Assembly (NCBI GenBank): GCA_958295785.1
Contig: OY282377.1
Location: 5,024,896 to 5,088,895, forward strand
Direction: 5' to 3'
DNA: 64,000 nucleotides
DNA from: an uncultured Latescibacterota bacterium
GTDB lineage: Bacteria; Latescibacterota; UBA2968
Shown here piece by piece: positions 1-8,068 of this stretch (positions within the stretch are counted from its first letter, which is position 1; the number at the start of each line of letters is the position of its first letter). The translations under genes were made by a program, and so were the position numbers. Below the pieces are notes generated by a model. The model did no database searches. It was not told where the DNA came from and saw nothing but the letters and a program-made list of their open reading frames with translations.

Positions 1-223
1 CCTCGCGCAACTCGGGCAGGCCCACGGGCGGGCCGTAACGGGTAAAGCCATCCGCGAGTGCTTGTTGCCCGGCCTCGACAATGTGCGCGGGCGTGTCAAA
101 GTTCGGCTCGCCGGCTTCCAGATGCACGACATCGCACCCCCTCGCCTCTAGCGCGCGCGCCTTGGCCATCACCTCAAATGCAGATTCCGTGCCCAATAGG
201 GACATGCGATTTGCAAGGTGCAT
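1..223 (-). CDS. PLP-dependent class I/II aminotransferase, N-terminal part
   Basis: The first 74 residues of a fold-type-I aminotransferase that runs off the left edge of the window. The ATG at 223 is fixed by a strong ribosome site (AGGGGAGGA, 7 bases upstream). Visible family signatures are an N-terminal LGTESAFEVMAKA helix, the GEPNFDTP segment and the YGPPVGLPELRE loop, all typical of aspartate/aromatic aminotransferases. The lysine that binds PLP lies outside the window. The gene lies 260 bases downstream of prephenate dehydratase on the same strand, so transamination of phenylpyruvate or a related keto acid is a reasonable inference, but substrate cannot be read from the fragment. Confidence 0.88.
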   Translation of the reverse strand, partial: MHLANRMSLLGTESAFEVMAKARALEARGCDVVHLEAGEPNFDTPAHIVEAGQQALADGFTRYGPPVGLPELRE

Positions 224-340
224 AATTAAATCCTCCCCTGTTGAAAATCAGCTTTCAGCCCCGCCGCCCGGTACGAGGACAGGCGGGGACTGACTACGGA
301 CTGCTGATCACTGACCACTGTCTTTTGTATCTTGCCTTTT

Positions 341-430
341 CGGGCGGGCACGGGGGCCGCGCCCCTACGTTTCTATCCTCGCATCTTGTATCTTGCTTTT
401 TCGGGCGGGCACGGGGGCCGCGCCCCTACG
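341..430 (+). repeat. Two copies of REP-like GC hairpin repeat (family 1)
   Basis: Copies at 341-369 and 402-430 share the form CGGGCGGGCACGGGGGC followed by NNGCCCCTACG. GGGGC and GCCCC can pair into a short hairpin. They fill the gap between pheA and the aminotransferase. Nine further copies occur across the window, always between genes. A degenerate stretch of ATCCGC-type repeats follows at about 455-500. Confidence 0.85.
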
Positions 431-482
431 TTTTTGTGGGGTTGGTTTTCGCCTTTCATCCGCGCAATCCGCGTCATCCGTT

Positions 483-1376
483 TCATCCGCGATCCATCTT
501 ACCTCTCACCACTTCCCCTTCGACCGCGTCGCCTTGTCGATACGAGCCGAGCACCTTGACGAATGTTGCGATTTCCCTCAGGTGATCGATGGCGCGGACG
601 CAGGGCTCTTGCCCGAGGTGGCCTTCAAAATCCAGTGAAAAAGCGTATTCCCAGGGCTTGCCCGCAAGGGGGCGGGATTCGATTTTGAGCAAATTGAGAT
701 CGCGCAGGGCAAACACGCTCAAACCCTTGAACAACGCGCCCGGCACATTTTTCATTGCAAATACAATCGATGTTTTTGCAGGCCCTTCAATGGCTAAATT
801 TTCAGGTGCGGATGCCTCGGGCGCCACCACCAAAAACCGCGTGTAATTTTGATGGTCGTCCTCAATGCCCGCCCGCAAAATTTCCAAATCGTAATCCACA
901 GCCGCTTGGACACTCGCTATGGCAGCCGAATCGCGTGCGCCCGACGCTTTCAATGCCTTCGCCGCGCCCGCGGTATCGGACGCCATCACCGCTTTGACCT
1001 GCGGCAACGACGCGAGAAATTCCGCACATTGCGCCAGGGCAGGGGCTTGGGAACAAACAGCGCGCACATCCGCCAACTCAACCCCGGGATTCACGATCAA
1101 GTTGTGGACGATCCGCAACTTCAATTCGCCCACAATCTGCAAATTGTACGCGGACAGATGGTCGTAATTTTCGTGAATGCTGCCCATCAACGAATTTTCA
1201 ATGGGCACCATCCCGTGCGTGCAATCCCCGCGTTCGACCGCTGCAAACAGAGACGCAAAATCGCGCTGCGGCGCAACGCGCACCTCTTTGCCAAAATAGG
1301 AACGCGCCGCCATCTCGCTAAACGCACCGTATTCGCCTTGAAATGCGACCAGAGTTTTGTTCACTGAATTATCCAT
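483..1376 (-). CDS. pheA: Prephenate dehydratase
   Basis: Converts prephenate to phenylpyruvate in phenylalanine synthesis (cytosol). The 297-residue product has the periplasmic-binding-protein-like catalytic domain (GEYGAFSEMAA near the N-terminus, VPIENSLMGSI, the catalytic NYTRF motif near residue 180) and a C-terminal ACT regulatory domain with GALFKGLSVFA and the ESRP motif that senses phenylalanine in the family. There is no chorismate mutase domain, so this is the monofunctional type. The start at 1376 overlaps the end of the deacetylase gene by 8 bases (ATGGATGGATAA), so translation is probably coupled. An upstream in-frame start would lie entirely within the neighbour and has no ribosome site. 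Confidence 0.95.
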   Translation of the reverse strand: MDNSVNKTLVAFQGEYGAFSEMAARSYFGKEVRVAPQRDFASLFAAVERGDCTHGMVPIENSLMGSIHENYDHLSAYNLQIVGELKLRIVHNLIVNPGVELADVRAVCSQAPALAQCAEFLASLPQVKAVMASDTAGAAKALKASGARDSAAIASVQAAVDYDLEILRAGIEDDHQNYTRFLVVAPEASAPENLAIEGPAKTSIVFAMKNVPGALFKGLSVFALRDLNLLKIESRPLAGKPWEYAFSLDFEGHLGQEPCVRAIDHLREIATFVKVLGSYRQGDAVEGEVVRGKMDRG

Positions 1377-2316
1377 CCATGAGTACTCCGAGATGTGCTG
1401 CGACGCTGCGGGACAGGCCGCCCAAGTCATAGCCGCCTTCCAAGACCGAGATCATCCGCCCGCGTGCGTGTTCGTTTGCAACAGCCAGCACGCGCTTTGT
1501 CATCTCGGCAAAGCCGGATTCCGTCGCCAGCGTGCCGGACAACGGATCTGCCCAGTGCGCGTCAAACCCAGCGGAAACAATGACGAACTGCGGTTGAAAG
1601 GCGTGCATCGCGGGCAAAAACACGTCGTCGAACACGCGCAAGTACAGGTCGTCATCGCTGCCTGCGGGCACGGGTGCGTTCAAGGTGAACCCCTCGCCCG
1701 CGCCAATGCCGGTTTCGTCTGCGCGGCCCGTGCCCGGGTAATGCGGGAATTGGTGGATGCTGAAGAAAAACACCGAGGGGTCGGTCTCCAAGATGTGCTG
1801 CGTGCCATTGCCGTGATGCACGTCCCAATCGACAATGACCACGCGCGCAATGCGATGTGTTTCTTGCACGTATCGCGCGGCAATGACCGCGTTGCCAAAC
1901 AGACAAAACCCCATGGCGCGGTCGCGCTCGGCGTGGTGCCCGGGCGGGCGCACCGCACAAAAAGCCGCATCCACGCGCCCGTCCATCACCGCATCGACCG
2001 CTTCAAAAGTCGCGCCCACGGCCAGGCGTGCAATGTCAAAAGACAGCGGACACAACATGGTCTCAAAATCCCCCATATACGGAATGCCCTGCGCGCATCG
2101 CGCTTTCACATGGGCGATGTACTCGGGCGCGTGTGCCTTTTCCAGCCATGACACCTCCGCATGCCTTGGGGCGAGCGCGACGAGGTCTTTGGTCAGGCCC
2201 GTTGCATCCAAATGCGCGTGCAGTGCCTGCAACCGCTCGGCGCGTTCGGGATGTTCCCCCCTCGTGTCGTGCTTTTGAAAATCTGTGTGTCCAACCAGTC
2301 CCACGCGCCCCATCAT
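1369..2316 (-). CDS. Histone deacetylase-family (acetylpolyamine/acetoin type) hydrolase
   Basis: A zinc-dependent amidohydrolase of the arginase/deacetylase fold, 315 residues, about normal length for bacterial members. Motifs in order: HPERAERL near the start, RPPGHHAE, the metal-binding DWDVHHGNGTQ, SIHQFPHYPGTG, SAGFDAHWADPL and EGGYDL near the C-terminus. In bacteria these enzymes deacetylate small amines, acetoin-related compounds or proteins; the substrate here is not evident. Two adjacent ATGs follow AAAGGAG; the second (2313) has the better spacing. It overlaps pheA by 8 bases and probably forms one transcript with it. Confidence 0.93.
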   Translation of the reverse strand: MMGRVGLVGHTDFQKHDTRGEHPERAERLQALHAHLDATGLTKDLVALAPRHAEVSWLEKAHAPEYIAHVKARCAQGIPYMGDFETMLCPLSFDIARLAVGATFEAVDAVMDGRVDAAFCAVRPPGHHAERDRAMGFCLFGNAVIAARYVQETHRIARVVIVDWDVHHGNGTQHILETDPSVFFFSIHQFPHYPGTGRADETGIGAGEGFTLNAPVPAGSDDDLYLRVFDDVFLPAMHAFQPQFVIVSAGFDAHWADPLSGTLATESGFAEMTKRVLAVANEHARGRMISVLEGGYDLGGLSRSVAAHLGVLMDG

Positions 2317-2343
2317 TCGTCTCCTTTGCGATTTCGAATTGCT

Positions 2344-3087
2344 TTACCGCGACCGTTTCGCGCCGATAGACGCCAGCCAGTCCGCAACTTCCGCGTGCTT
2401 TCGGTCCACAACTTGATCCAGCGGTGTTTCGCCAACGGGATTTTTGCGGTTGATGTCCGGTTTCTTTTGCAGCAACCATCGGGCGGTTTCGAGATGTCCA
2501 TTGCGGCACGCCATCCCAAACGCGCTGTCGATACAGTCTCGCGCAGGTCGAGGCTCTGACCAGCCGGGCAGAACGCCCGCACGGTCCGTTATATCGCCCT
2601 TTGCATCGAAAAATTCCGCAACGAGATCGAGCCGCCCAACGCCTGCGGCGATCATCAAATTGTAGGTGGCACCGCGTTGGATCAGCGTTGCCGCCGCATT
2701 GGGCATGCAAAAGATCACGGCTTCCCAAAGCGGCGTCCCATTTGCAATAATACCGCCATCTATGTCGATTTCCGCGCCGCCGTCGAGAAGCACTTCGATC
2801 ATTTCCGCATCGTCGCTGCTGGCCGCCCAGTGCAAGGGCGTCTCGCCCGGGTCGGTCTTTCCTTCGAACTTTGCCCGCGCATTGACCTTTGCGCCCGCCC
2901 GGATCAAAATCTCCGCTGATGCACGGCACCTCGGCCTGTGACCGGGATAATCGCAAAGCGTGTGCAAAAGCGTGCGGGGATTGTCCGCTGTGGTTTTATG
3001 TACCAATTTCGGGTCCTCTGCTATCAGCCGCTTCAGCGTCTCGACATCCCCCGATTCAACGGCGGCACGCGCTTGTTCAATGCTCAT
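2344..3087 (-). CDS. Ankyrin-repeat protein
   Basis: A 247-residue protein built of ankyrin repeats with no signal peptide. Repeat-like units include ARAAVESGDVETLKRLIAED near the N-terminus, ETPLHWAASSDDAEMIEVLL, GTPLWEAV and the C-terminal GMACRNGHLETARWLLQKK and GETPLDQVV segments. Such proteins mediate protein contacts; no catalytic domain is seen. The ATG at 3087 is preceded by AAGGAG with 7-8 base spacing, whereas an ATG nine codons upstream has no ribosome site. It ends 28 bases before the deacetylase start and may be cotranscribed with it. Confidence 0.85.
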   Translation of the reverse strand: MSIEQARAAVESGDVETLKRLIAEDPKLVHKTTADNPRTLLHTLCDYPGHRPRCRASAEILIRAGAKVNARAKFEGKTDPGETPLHWAASSDDAEMIEVLLDGGAEIDIDGGIIANGTPLWEAVIFCMPNAAATLIQRGATYNLMIAAGVGRLDLVAEFFDAKGDITDRAGVLPGWSEPRPARDCIDSAFGMACRNGHLETARWLLQKKPDINRKNPVGETPLDQVVDRKHAEVADWLASIGAKRSR

Positions 3088-3204
3088 GGTATATCTCCTT
3101 GGACGCAATACCAATTTGATTTTTATTTGTCCGTATCCCGCCTCCCATTAGGGAGGAATATGGAAGATGGCCGCCCAACCGCACATTCGCCTTTTGTGCC
3201 TTTT

Positions 3205-3233
3205 CGGGCGAGCACGGGGGCATCGCCTCTACG
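3205..3233 (+). repeat. REP-like GC hairpin repeat (family 1), diverged
   Basis: A diverged copy (CGGGCGAGCACGGGGGCATCGCCTCTACG form) in the gap downstream of priA. The same gap at about 3109-3165 holds a short 5' piece of the family-2 repeat (ACCAATTTGATTTT then TTGTCCGTATCC). Confidence 0.7.
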
Positions 3234-3265
3234 TCTCGCTATTCGTCTATTCGTTGATTCGCCCG

Positions 3266-5710
3266 TCACAGCATAGAAATCGGGTCCACATTGATCGCCA
3301 TGCGAACCCCGCTGGATCCGCCTTTATTGGGGCCGAATTGCGTGGCGGCATGGCGCAATGCGGCATTGAGGCGATTGTGCGAATCGGATTTGAGCAACAC
3401 TTGCCAGCGATAGGTGCCTTGGATGCGTGCGATGGGGGCTTGCACCGGGCCCATGATTTCGACATCGGGGGGGGTATGGACGCGCAGGGTTTGGGCACAC
3501 AGGCCGGCCGCACGCGCGACCGCGTGATCGTCTTTGCCCTTAAAGAGCAAGAGGGCCATGCGGCCAAAGGGCGGATACCCCAGGCTTTGGCGCGCTTTGA
3601 GTTCGCGCTGGGCAAAGGTCTCAAAGTCGTGGCGTTGCGCGCATTGCACGGCCTCGCCGTCGGGCATATAGGTTTGAATGACCACCTCGCCCGGAATGTC
3701 GCCTCGGCCTGCGCGTCCGCTGACCTGCGTGAGCAATTGAAACGTGCGCTCGCTGGCGCGAAAATCGGGCAGGTGAATGCCCGTGTCCGCAGAGATGACG
3801 CCGACGAGGGTCACGCCGGGAAAATCGAGCCCTTTGGCGATCATCTGCGTGCCGAGCAAAATATCGGCGCCGCCTTGGGCAAAGCACGCGAGAATGCGGT
3901 CGTGCGCGCCCTTGCGCCGCGTGGTATCCACATCCATTCGCAAAACACGCACCCCGGGAAATTGCGCCTCGAGGGTTTCTTCAACGCGCTGCGTGCCCGC
4001 GCCGAGCATGAGAAAATTGCCGCTGTTGCACGACGGGCAAGACGCGGGCGATGGCTCGGTATAACCGCAATAGTGGCACAGCATCGCGCGTCGGGCCGCG
4101 TGATAGGTCAGCGTGACTTGGCAGTGATGGCACGGGATGCTCTGCCCGCAGTCCGCGCACTGAACCGCGGGCGCGTACCCGCGTCTGTTTTGGAGCAAGA
4201 TGATGCGTTGCCCCTTTTTGACGCGCGCGCGCATTTTTTCCCGCAGTGGGCGAGAAAACAAGCCGCCGCCTTCACGCCGCATATCCACGAGGGTGATCTC
4301 GGGCAAGGGACGGCTGTCAACGCGCTCTGGCAAGGTGAGGACGTTGTATTTTCGAGTCTGCGCGTTGTGATGCGATTCGAGGGATGGGGTCGCCGATCCG
4401 AGCACAATGGGCAGGTTTTGCAGGCGGGCGCGCATGATGGCGACATCCCGGGCATTGTATCGAGGGGCCGGATCATCCTGTTTGTAGGAAGCGTCGTGTT
4501 CTTCGTCAATGACGATCAAGCCCAGATTTTTGACAGGTGCAAAAACAGCGGACCGCGCGCCAATGACGACTGCGCGTTTTCCCGTGCGAACTTCGCGCCA
4601 CGCATCGTAGCGTTCTCCGCGCGACAACGCGCTGTGCAAGACCGCGACCTGGTCGCCAAAGTGGATGCGAAAGCGGCGCACGGTTTGCGGGGTCAGCGTG
4701 ATTTCCGGCACGAGAACAAGCGCGCCTTTGCCCGACGCGAGGGCATGGGCAACAGCGCGAATATAGACCAGTGTTTTGCCGCTGCCGGTCACGCCGCGCA
4801 AGAGGTGAACGCGAAAAGCGCGTTGATCGATGCGCCGATTGATCGCGTGGATGGCGCGCGTTTGATGGGGCGTGGGCGTAACGTGTTCGGGAGGGGGCAG
4901 ATCGACATGGGAGTATGGGTCGCGCACGACTTCGCGGTCGATAAAGCGGACGAGGTTGCGGTTGACCAACCCTTTGAGTACTTGCGAGGAAATCCCCTCG
5001 GCGGACAGTTGCGCGACCGAGAGGGGGTGCTCTGCCGAGTGCAGGCGGCGAATACATTGCGCTTGGCGGGGGGCGCGTTTTTCGAGAACGGGCAATTCCA
5101 GATCAAACCAGCGCGGATCGCTGGGCACGAGTGCGGCCATGCGTTGGGTTTTGGGTTTTACCTTTGGCGCGGACATTTTTTGAAACGCATGCGCGATGCC
5201 GCGCCGCAACAGGCCGTACACCGCAGGGTGTACCCCACTTTTGCCAAGGCGGTTTTGAAGTTGGCGCATCGACGCGGACCCGAGATCGCGCAAGGCGGCG
5301 ACAACCTCGCGCTGGCGTGCGGAAAGCAGTTCGATGATCGCACAGTCAAAGTCGTCGGCAATGGCGAAATGCTGCCCGCTGTCCAAATGAATGCCCGCAG
5401 GGAGCGCGGCGGAAAGCACTTCAGAGAGACTGCACAGATAATACCACGCCATCCATTGACACAGATCGAGCATCGCAGGTGTGATGAGGGGATAGGGATC
5501 GAGAATTTGGGCAATGGCTTTGATCCGACTGGGCGCGAGGTCGCACGTTTCGCAAAATCCCACGACAATGCCCGTGACCCAGCGTTCGCCAAAAGGGATG
5601 AGCACGCGGCAACCCGCTTGCAGGTCAGGTTGTAGATCGTCGGGAATGCGATACGTAAATGTGTCGAGGGACGTGCCCAACGGAACGATTTGTGCAAAAG
5701 AACGCGCCAT
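3266..5710 (-). CDS. priA: Primosomal replication-restart helicase PriA
   Basis: A 3'-to-5' DNA helicase that reloads the replisome at stalled forks; cytosolic. The 814 residues cover the whole family length: an N-terminal DNA-binding domain (PLGTSLDTFTYRIP, GCRVLIPFG), the helicase core with Walker A GVTGSGKT (306-313) and DEEH (402-405), GSATPSLES, then a zinc-binding insertion with eight cysteines (518, 521, 527, 530, 545, 548, 558, 561), and C-terminal motifs LGTQMIAKGLDFPGV and QVSGRAGRG. All key residues are present. The start has only a weak ribosome site. It is followed on both sides by GC hairpin repeats rather than by coupled genes. Confidence 0.97.
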   Translation of the reverse strand: MARSFAQIVPLGTSLDTFTYRIPDDLQPDLQAGCRVLIPFGERWVTGIVVGFCETCDLAPSRIKAIAQILDPYPLITPAMLDLCQWMAWYYLCSLSEVLSAALPAGIHLDSGQHFAIADDFDCAIIELLSARQREVVAALRDLGSASMRQLQNRLGKSGVHPAVYGLLRRGIAHAFQKMSAPKVKPKTQRMAALVPSDPRWFDLELPVLEKRAPRQAQCIRRLHSAEHPLSVAQLSAEGISSQVLKGLVNRNLVRFIDREVVRDPYSHVDLPPPEHVTPTPHQTRAIHAINRRIDQRAFRVHLLRGVTGSGKTLVYIRAVAHALASGKGALVLVPEITLTPQTVRRFRIHFGDQVAVLHSALSRGERYDAWREVRTGKRAVVIGARSAVFAPVKNLGLIVIDEEHDASYKQDDPAPRYNARDVAIMRARLQNLPIVLGSATPSLESHHNAQTRKYNVLTLPERVDSRPLPEITLVDMRREGGGLFSRPLREKMRARVKKGQRIILLQNRRGYAPAVQCADCGQSIPCHHCQVTLTYHAARRAMLCHYCGYTEPSPASCPSCNSGNFLMLGAGTQRVEETLEAQFPGVRVLRMDVDTTRRKGAHDRILACFAQGGADILLGTQMIAKGLDFPGVTLVGVISADTGIHLPDFRASERTFQLLTQVSGRAGRGDIPGEVVIQTYMPDGEAVQCAQRHDFETFAQRELKARQSLGYPPFGRMALLLFKGKDDHAVARAAGLCAQTLRVHTPPDVEIMGPVQAPIARIQGTYRWQVLLKSDSHNRLNAALRHAATQFGPNKGGSSGVRMAINVDPISML

Positions 5711-5766
5711 AGTGTATGTCAGAAATATGGTGACAAATGTGGCGAAACTCGTATCTCACGGCTATT

Positions 5767-5795
5767 CGGGCGGGCACAGGGGCACCGCCCCTACG
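5767..5795 (+). repeat. REP-like GC hairpin repeat (family 1)
   Basis: A near-consensus copy between the rodZ-like gene and priA, which both read leftwards. Confidence 0.85.
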
Positions 5796-5809
5796 GTTCG
5801 TCTATCCAT

Positions 5810-6874
5810 CTATTCCTCGAGTTCTTCAACGCGAATATAGGTGCGCGAGATATGCAGGCGAAGGCTGCGGTCGGGGGGGCTGGCAGATTCGAGGGGCGCG
5901 TCCTGCAAGGAGAGCGAAATCGCGCCGGCGCGCTGTACGTAGATCTGAAAGTGATCGCCGGCCTGCCAGCGTTGCGTGTTGCCAATCGGCAAGATACCTG
6001 CAAAAAGATCGCGTCCGTCAGCGGCAATGGATAGAGATGTGTTTTCGGTTGCAACACAGGAAAGGATCAGGAGGTCGTCGTCGGCTATGACGACGGGGAG
6101 GGGCAAATTGTAGGTGGTCAGCACCTCGGGCGCAGGCGGTCGGTCTGATGTGGGCGTTTCCGAAACAATGGGTTGCCGAGCGTCGCGCACGGGCGATGGC
6201 GTCTCTTGATTTTCCGATGGAGACGCCGCCGCATTGTCTTCGGATTCGGGTGGAAGCGTTCTTTGCAATGTATCGCTTTGCGCGGGCGATGGCATCTCTT
6301 GATTTTCCGATGGAGACGCCGCGTCAGCTTCTGGTTCAGATGGCGGAATTATTTGTACTGTATCGCTTTGCGTAGGAGTTGAATCGCCTGTTTGTAGGGG
6401 TATGGCGGATTGCGCGCTGTCTTGCGGTGCCGGTTGTATCTCCGAGGGCGGTTGTGCAACAGGGGGCTGAGAGGTCGTTGTATCGAGCGGTGCTATGGGT
6501 TCTATTTTATTTTTGATGTTGAGGACAATGATCGCCACTAGGATTAGCGCGCATGCGATCAGCAGGAGGGATGATAGGCGGATATTCAAGTGGTGTTTTG
6601 GAGGGGCTTGTACCTTGGGACGGGCAGGTGGCGTCACGATGATTTTTTCAAAACGAGTGAGGATGTCCTGGTCGTCGAGGTCGAGTTCTCGCGCATAGGT
6701 CTTGAGAAACAGGCGTGCATAAGCGCGGGGCAACACGTCGAAATTGCCCTCTTCAAACGCTTGAAGAACCCCGGGATCAATCCGCGTGCGCTCAAAAATT
6801 TCGTCGATACTCAGACCCAAATTTTCGCGCTGCGTTTTGAGCAACTCGGCGATGTCTCGTTTTGCATCGGTCAT
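5810..6874 (-). CDS. RodZ-like cytoskeleton/cell-shape protein
   Basis: 354 residues. Order of parts: an N-terminal helix-turn-helix of the HTH_25/RodZ type (about residues 8-68, with LLKTQRENLGLSIDEIFERT), one membrane segment (about 99-117, SSLLLIACALILVAIIVL), a long Pro/Ser/Glu-rich linker, and a C-terminal DUF4115-type beta domain (about 250-340). This is the RodZ layout, in which the HTH contacts MreB and the C-terminal domain lies outside the inner membrane. The linker holds two near-identical copies of an SPSENQE(M/T)PSP unit, seen in DNA as a duplicated block near 6200 and 6293. It starts 9 bases after the maf stop, in the order dtd-maf-rodZ. Confidence 0.85.
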   Translation of the reverse strand: MTDAKRDIAELLKTQRENLGLSIDEIFERTRIDPGVLQAFEEGNFDVLPRAYARLFLKTYARELDLDDQDILTRFEKIIVTPPARPKVQAPPKHHLNIRLSSLLLIACALILVAIIVLNIKNKIEPIAPLDTTTSQPPVAQPPSEIQPAPQDSAQSAIPLQTGDSTPTQSDTVQIIPPSEPEADAASPSENQEMPSPAQSDTLQRTLPPESEDNAAASPSENQETPSPVRDARQPIVSETPTSDRPPAPEVLTTYNLPLPVVIADDDLLILSCVATENTSLSIAADGRDLFAGILPIGNTQRWQAGDHFQIYVQRAGAISLSLQDAPLESASPPDRSLRLHISRTYIRVEELEE

Positions 6875-6883
6875 GAGAAACTT

Positions 6884-7486
6884 TCAGCAACGGGTTTCGG
6901 GGATGGTGGCCCAAGGCGATTGCCCGGCCAAGCGGTGATAAAGCGTCCAGAATCGCGCGAGCGGCAGGCCCACCACATTGTAAAAGCAGCCGGATACGGA
7001 TTGAATAAATGCGGATGCGCGGCCCTGTGCCCCATAAGCGCCGGCCTTGTCCAGGGATTCGCCCGTGGCGACATAGCGCGAGATGTCTTGCTGTGAGAGC
7101 GTGCGTAGTGTGACAGAGGTGGTTGCGACTTCTGTGAGGATCTGCCCTGTTTCCGTATCCGCGAGGGCCAGGCCCGTATAGACCCGATGGGTTTTTCCCG
7201 AGAGTTGCGCGAGCATGGCGCGGGCGTGGTCGGCATCGCACGGTTTTCCGAGGATGGTGTTTTCCAACGCCACGACCGTATCCGCGCCCAAAACGAGCGC
7301 GTGGTCAAAATGAGGGGCAATGGCGCGGGTTTTGCGCTGTGCGATTTCTCGCACATGTTCGGGCGGCGGCAACCGGGTGTCGAGGGTTTCATCCACATTG
7401 CTGGGCGCGATTTCAAAGGGAATGTCCAACAAGCGCAACAGGCTCGCACGTCTGGGCGAGGCAGAAGCGAGGATCAGTTTTTTCAT
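6884..7486 (-). CDS. maf: Maf-family nucleoside triphosphate pyrophosphatase
   Basis: Hydrolyses (modified) nucleoside triphosphates, probably dTTP/UTP-type, to monophosphates and pyrophosphate. The 200 residues carry the family's N-terminal LILASASPRRASLL signature, SNVDET, the GADTVVAL loop with catalytic Asp and the KAGAYGAQGRA segment. The ATG overlaps the dtd stop by four bases (ATGA), so the two are translationally coupled; the rodZ-like gene starts 9 bases downstream. Confidence 0.95.
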   Translation of the reverse strand: MKKLILASASPRRASLLRLLDIPFEIAPSNVDETLDTRLPPPEHVREIAQRKTRAIAPHFDHALVLGADTVVALENTILGKPCDADHARAMLAQLSGKTHRVYTGLALADTETGQILTEVATTSVTLRTLSQQDISRYVATGESLDKAGAYGAQGRASAFIQSVSGCFYNVVGLPLARFWTLYHRLAGQSPWATIPETRC

Positions 7487-7926
7487 CTCTCGGACTCGAT
7501 CATCAGGGTCACGGGGCCATCGTTGTGAATTTCGACTTGCATATACGCGCCAAAAACACCCGTTTCCGCGTGAATGCCAAAATCGCGGACGCGCTGGACA
7601 AATTGCTCGTACATGGCTTTGGCAACTTCCGGCGGTGCGGCCCGATTAAAACTGGGACGCCGGCCTTTGCGGGTCTCGGCGCAAAGCGTAAATTGCGAGA
7701 CCACCAAAGCCTGCCCGCCCGCGTCGCACAAGGATCGATTCATTTTGCCTCGGTCGTCTTCAAAAATTCTCAGATTGACGCATTTCTCTGCGACGTATTG
7801 CAGGTCTTGCAGGCCATCGTCAATGCCAATGCCCAGCAAGATCAAAAGCCCGCGATCAATATGCCCAACGGTTCGTCCCTCAACGCGCACCGTCGCCCTG
7901 CAAACCCGCTGAATCAATGCTCTCAC
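7483..7926 (-). CDS. dtd: D-aminoacyl-tRNA deacylase
   Basis: Removes D-amino acids (and misacylated glycine) from tRNA. The 147-residue product is full length and carries both DTD signatures: SQFTL near residue 78 and the C-terminal NDGPVT with the cross-subunit Gly-cisPro motif. MRALIQRVCRATVRVEG is a typical N-terminus. First gene of the dtd-maf-rodZ cluster. Confidence 0.97.
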   Translation of the reverse strand: MRALIQRVCRATVRVEGRTVGHIDRGLLILLGIGIDDGLQDLQYVAEKCVNLRIFEDDRGKMNRSLCDAGGQALVVSQFTLCAETRKGRRPSFNRAAPPEVAKAMYEQFVQRVRDFGIHAETGVFGAYMQVEIHNDGPVTLMIESER

Positions 7927-8068
7927 ACCGGCCTCCTAACAAGATTATACATAAGCTATTTGTGGCATGGGGGCAAGTTAAAAGAGGCGAGGGGCTGAAA
8001 ATAGCAATCGGCTTTCAGCGCCCCACTGACCACTTGGGAGGGGTTGAGAACTGGGGCTGAAAACGGAA

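Noticed and set aside
3167-5635. 822-codon open frame on the plus strand opposite priA
   Set aside because: It is the antisense shadow of priA, caused by GC-biased codons. It has no family motif, and priA has every expected motif.
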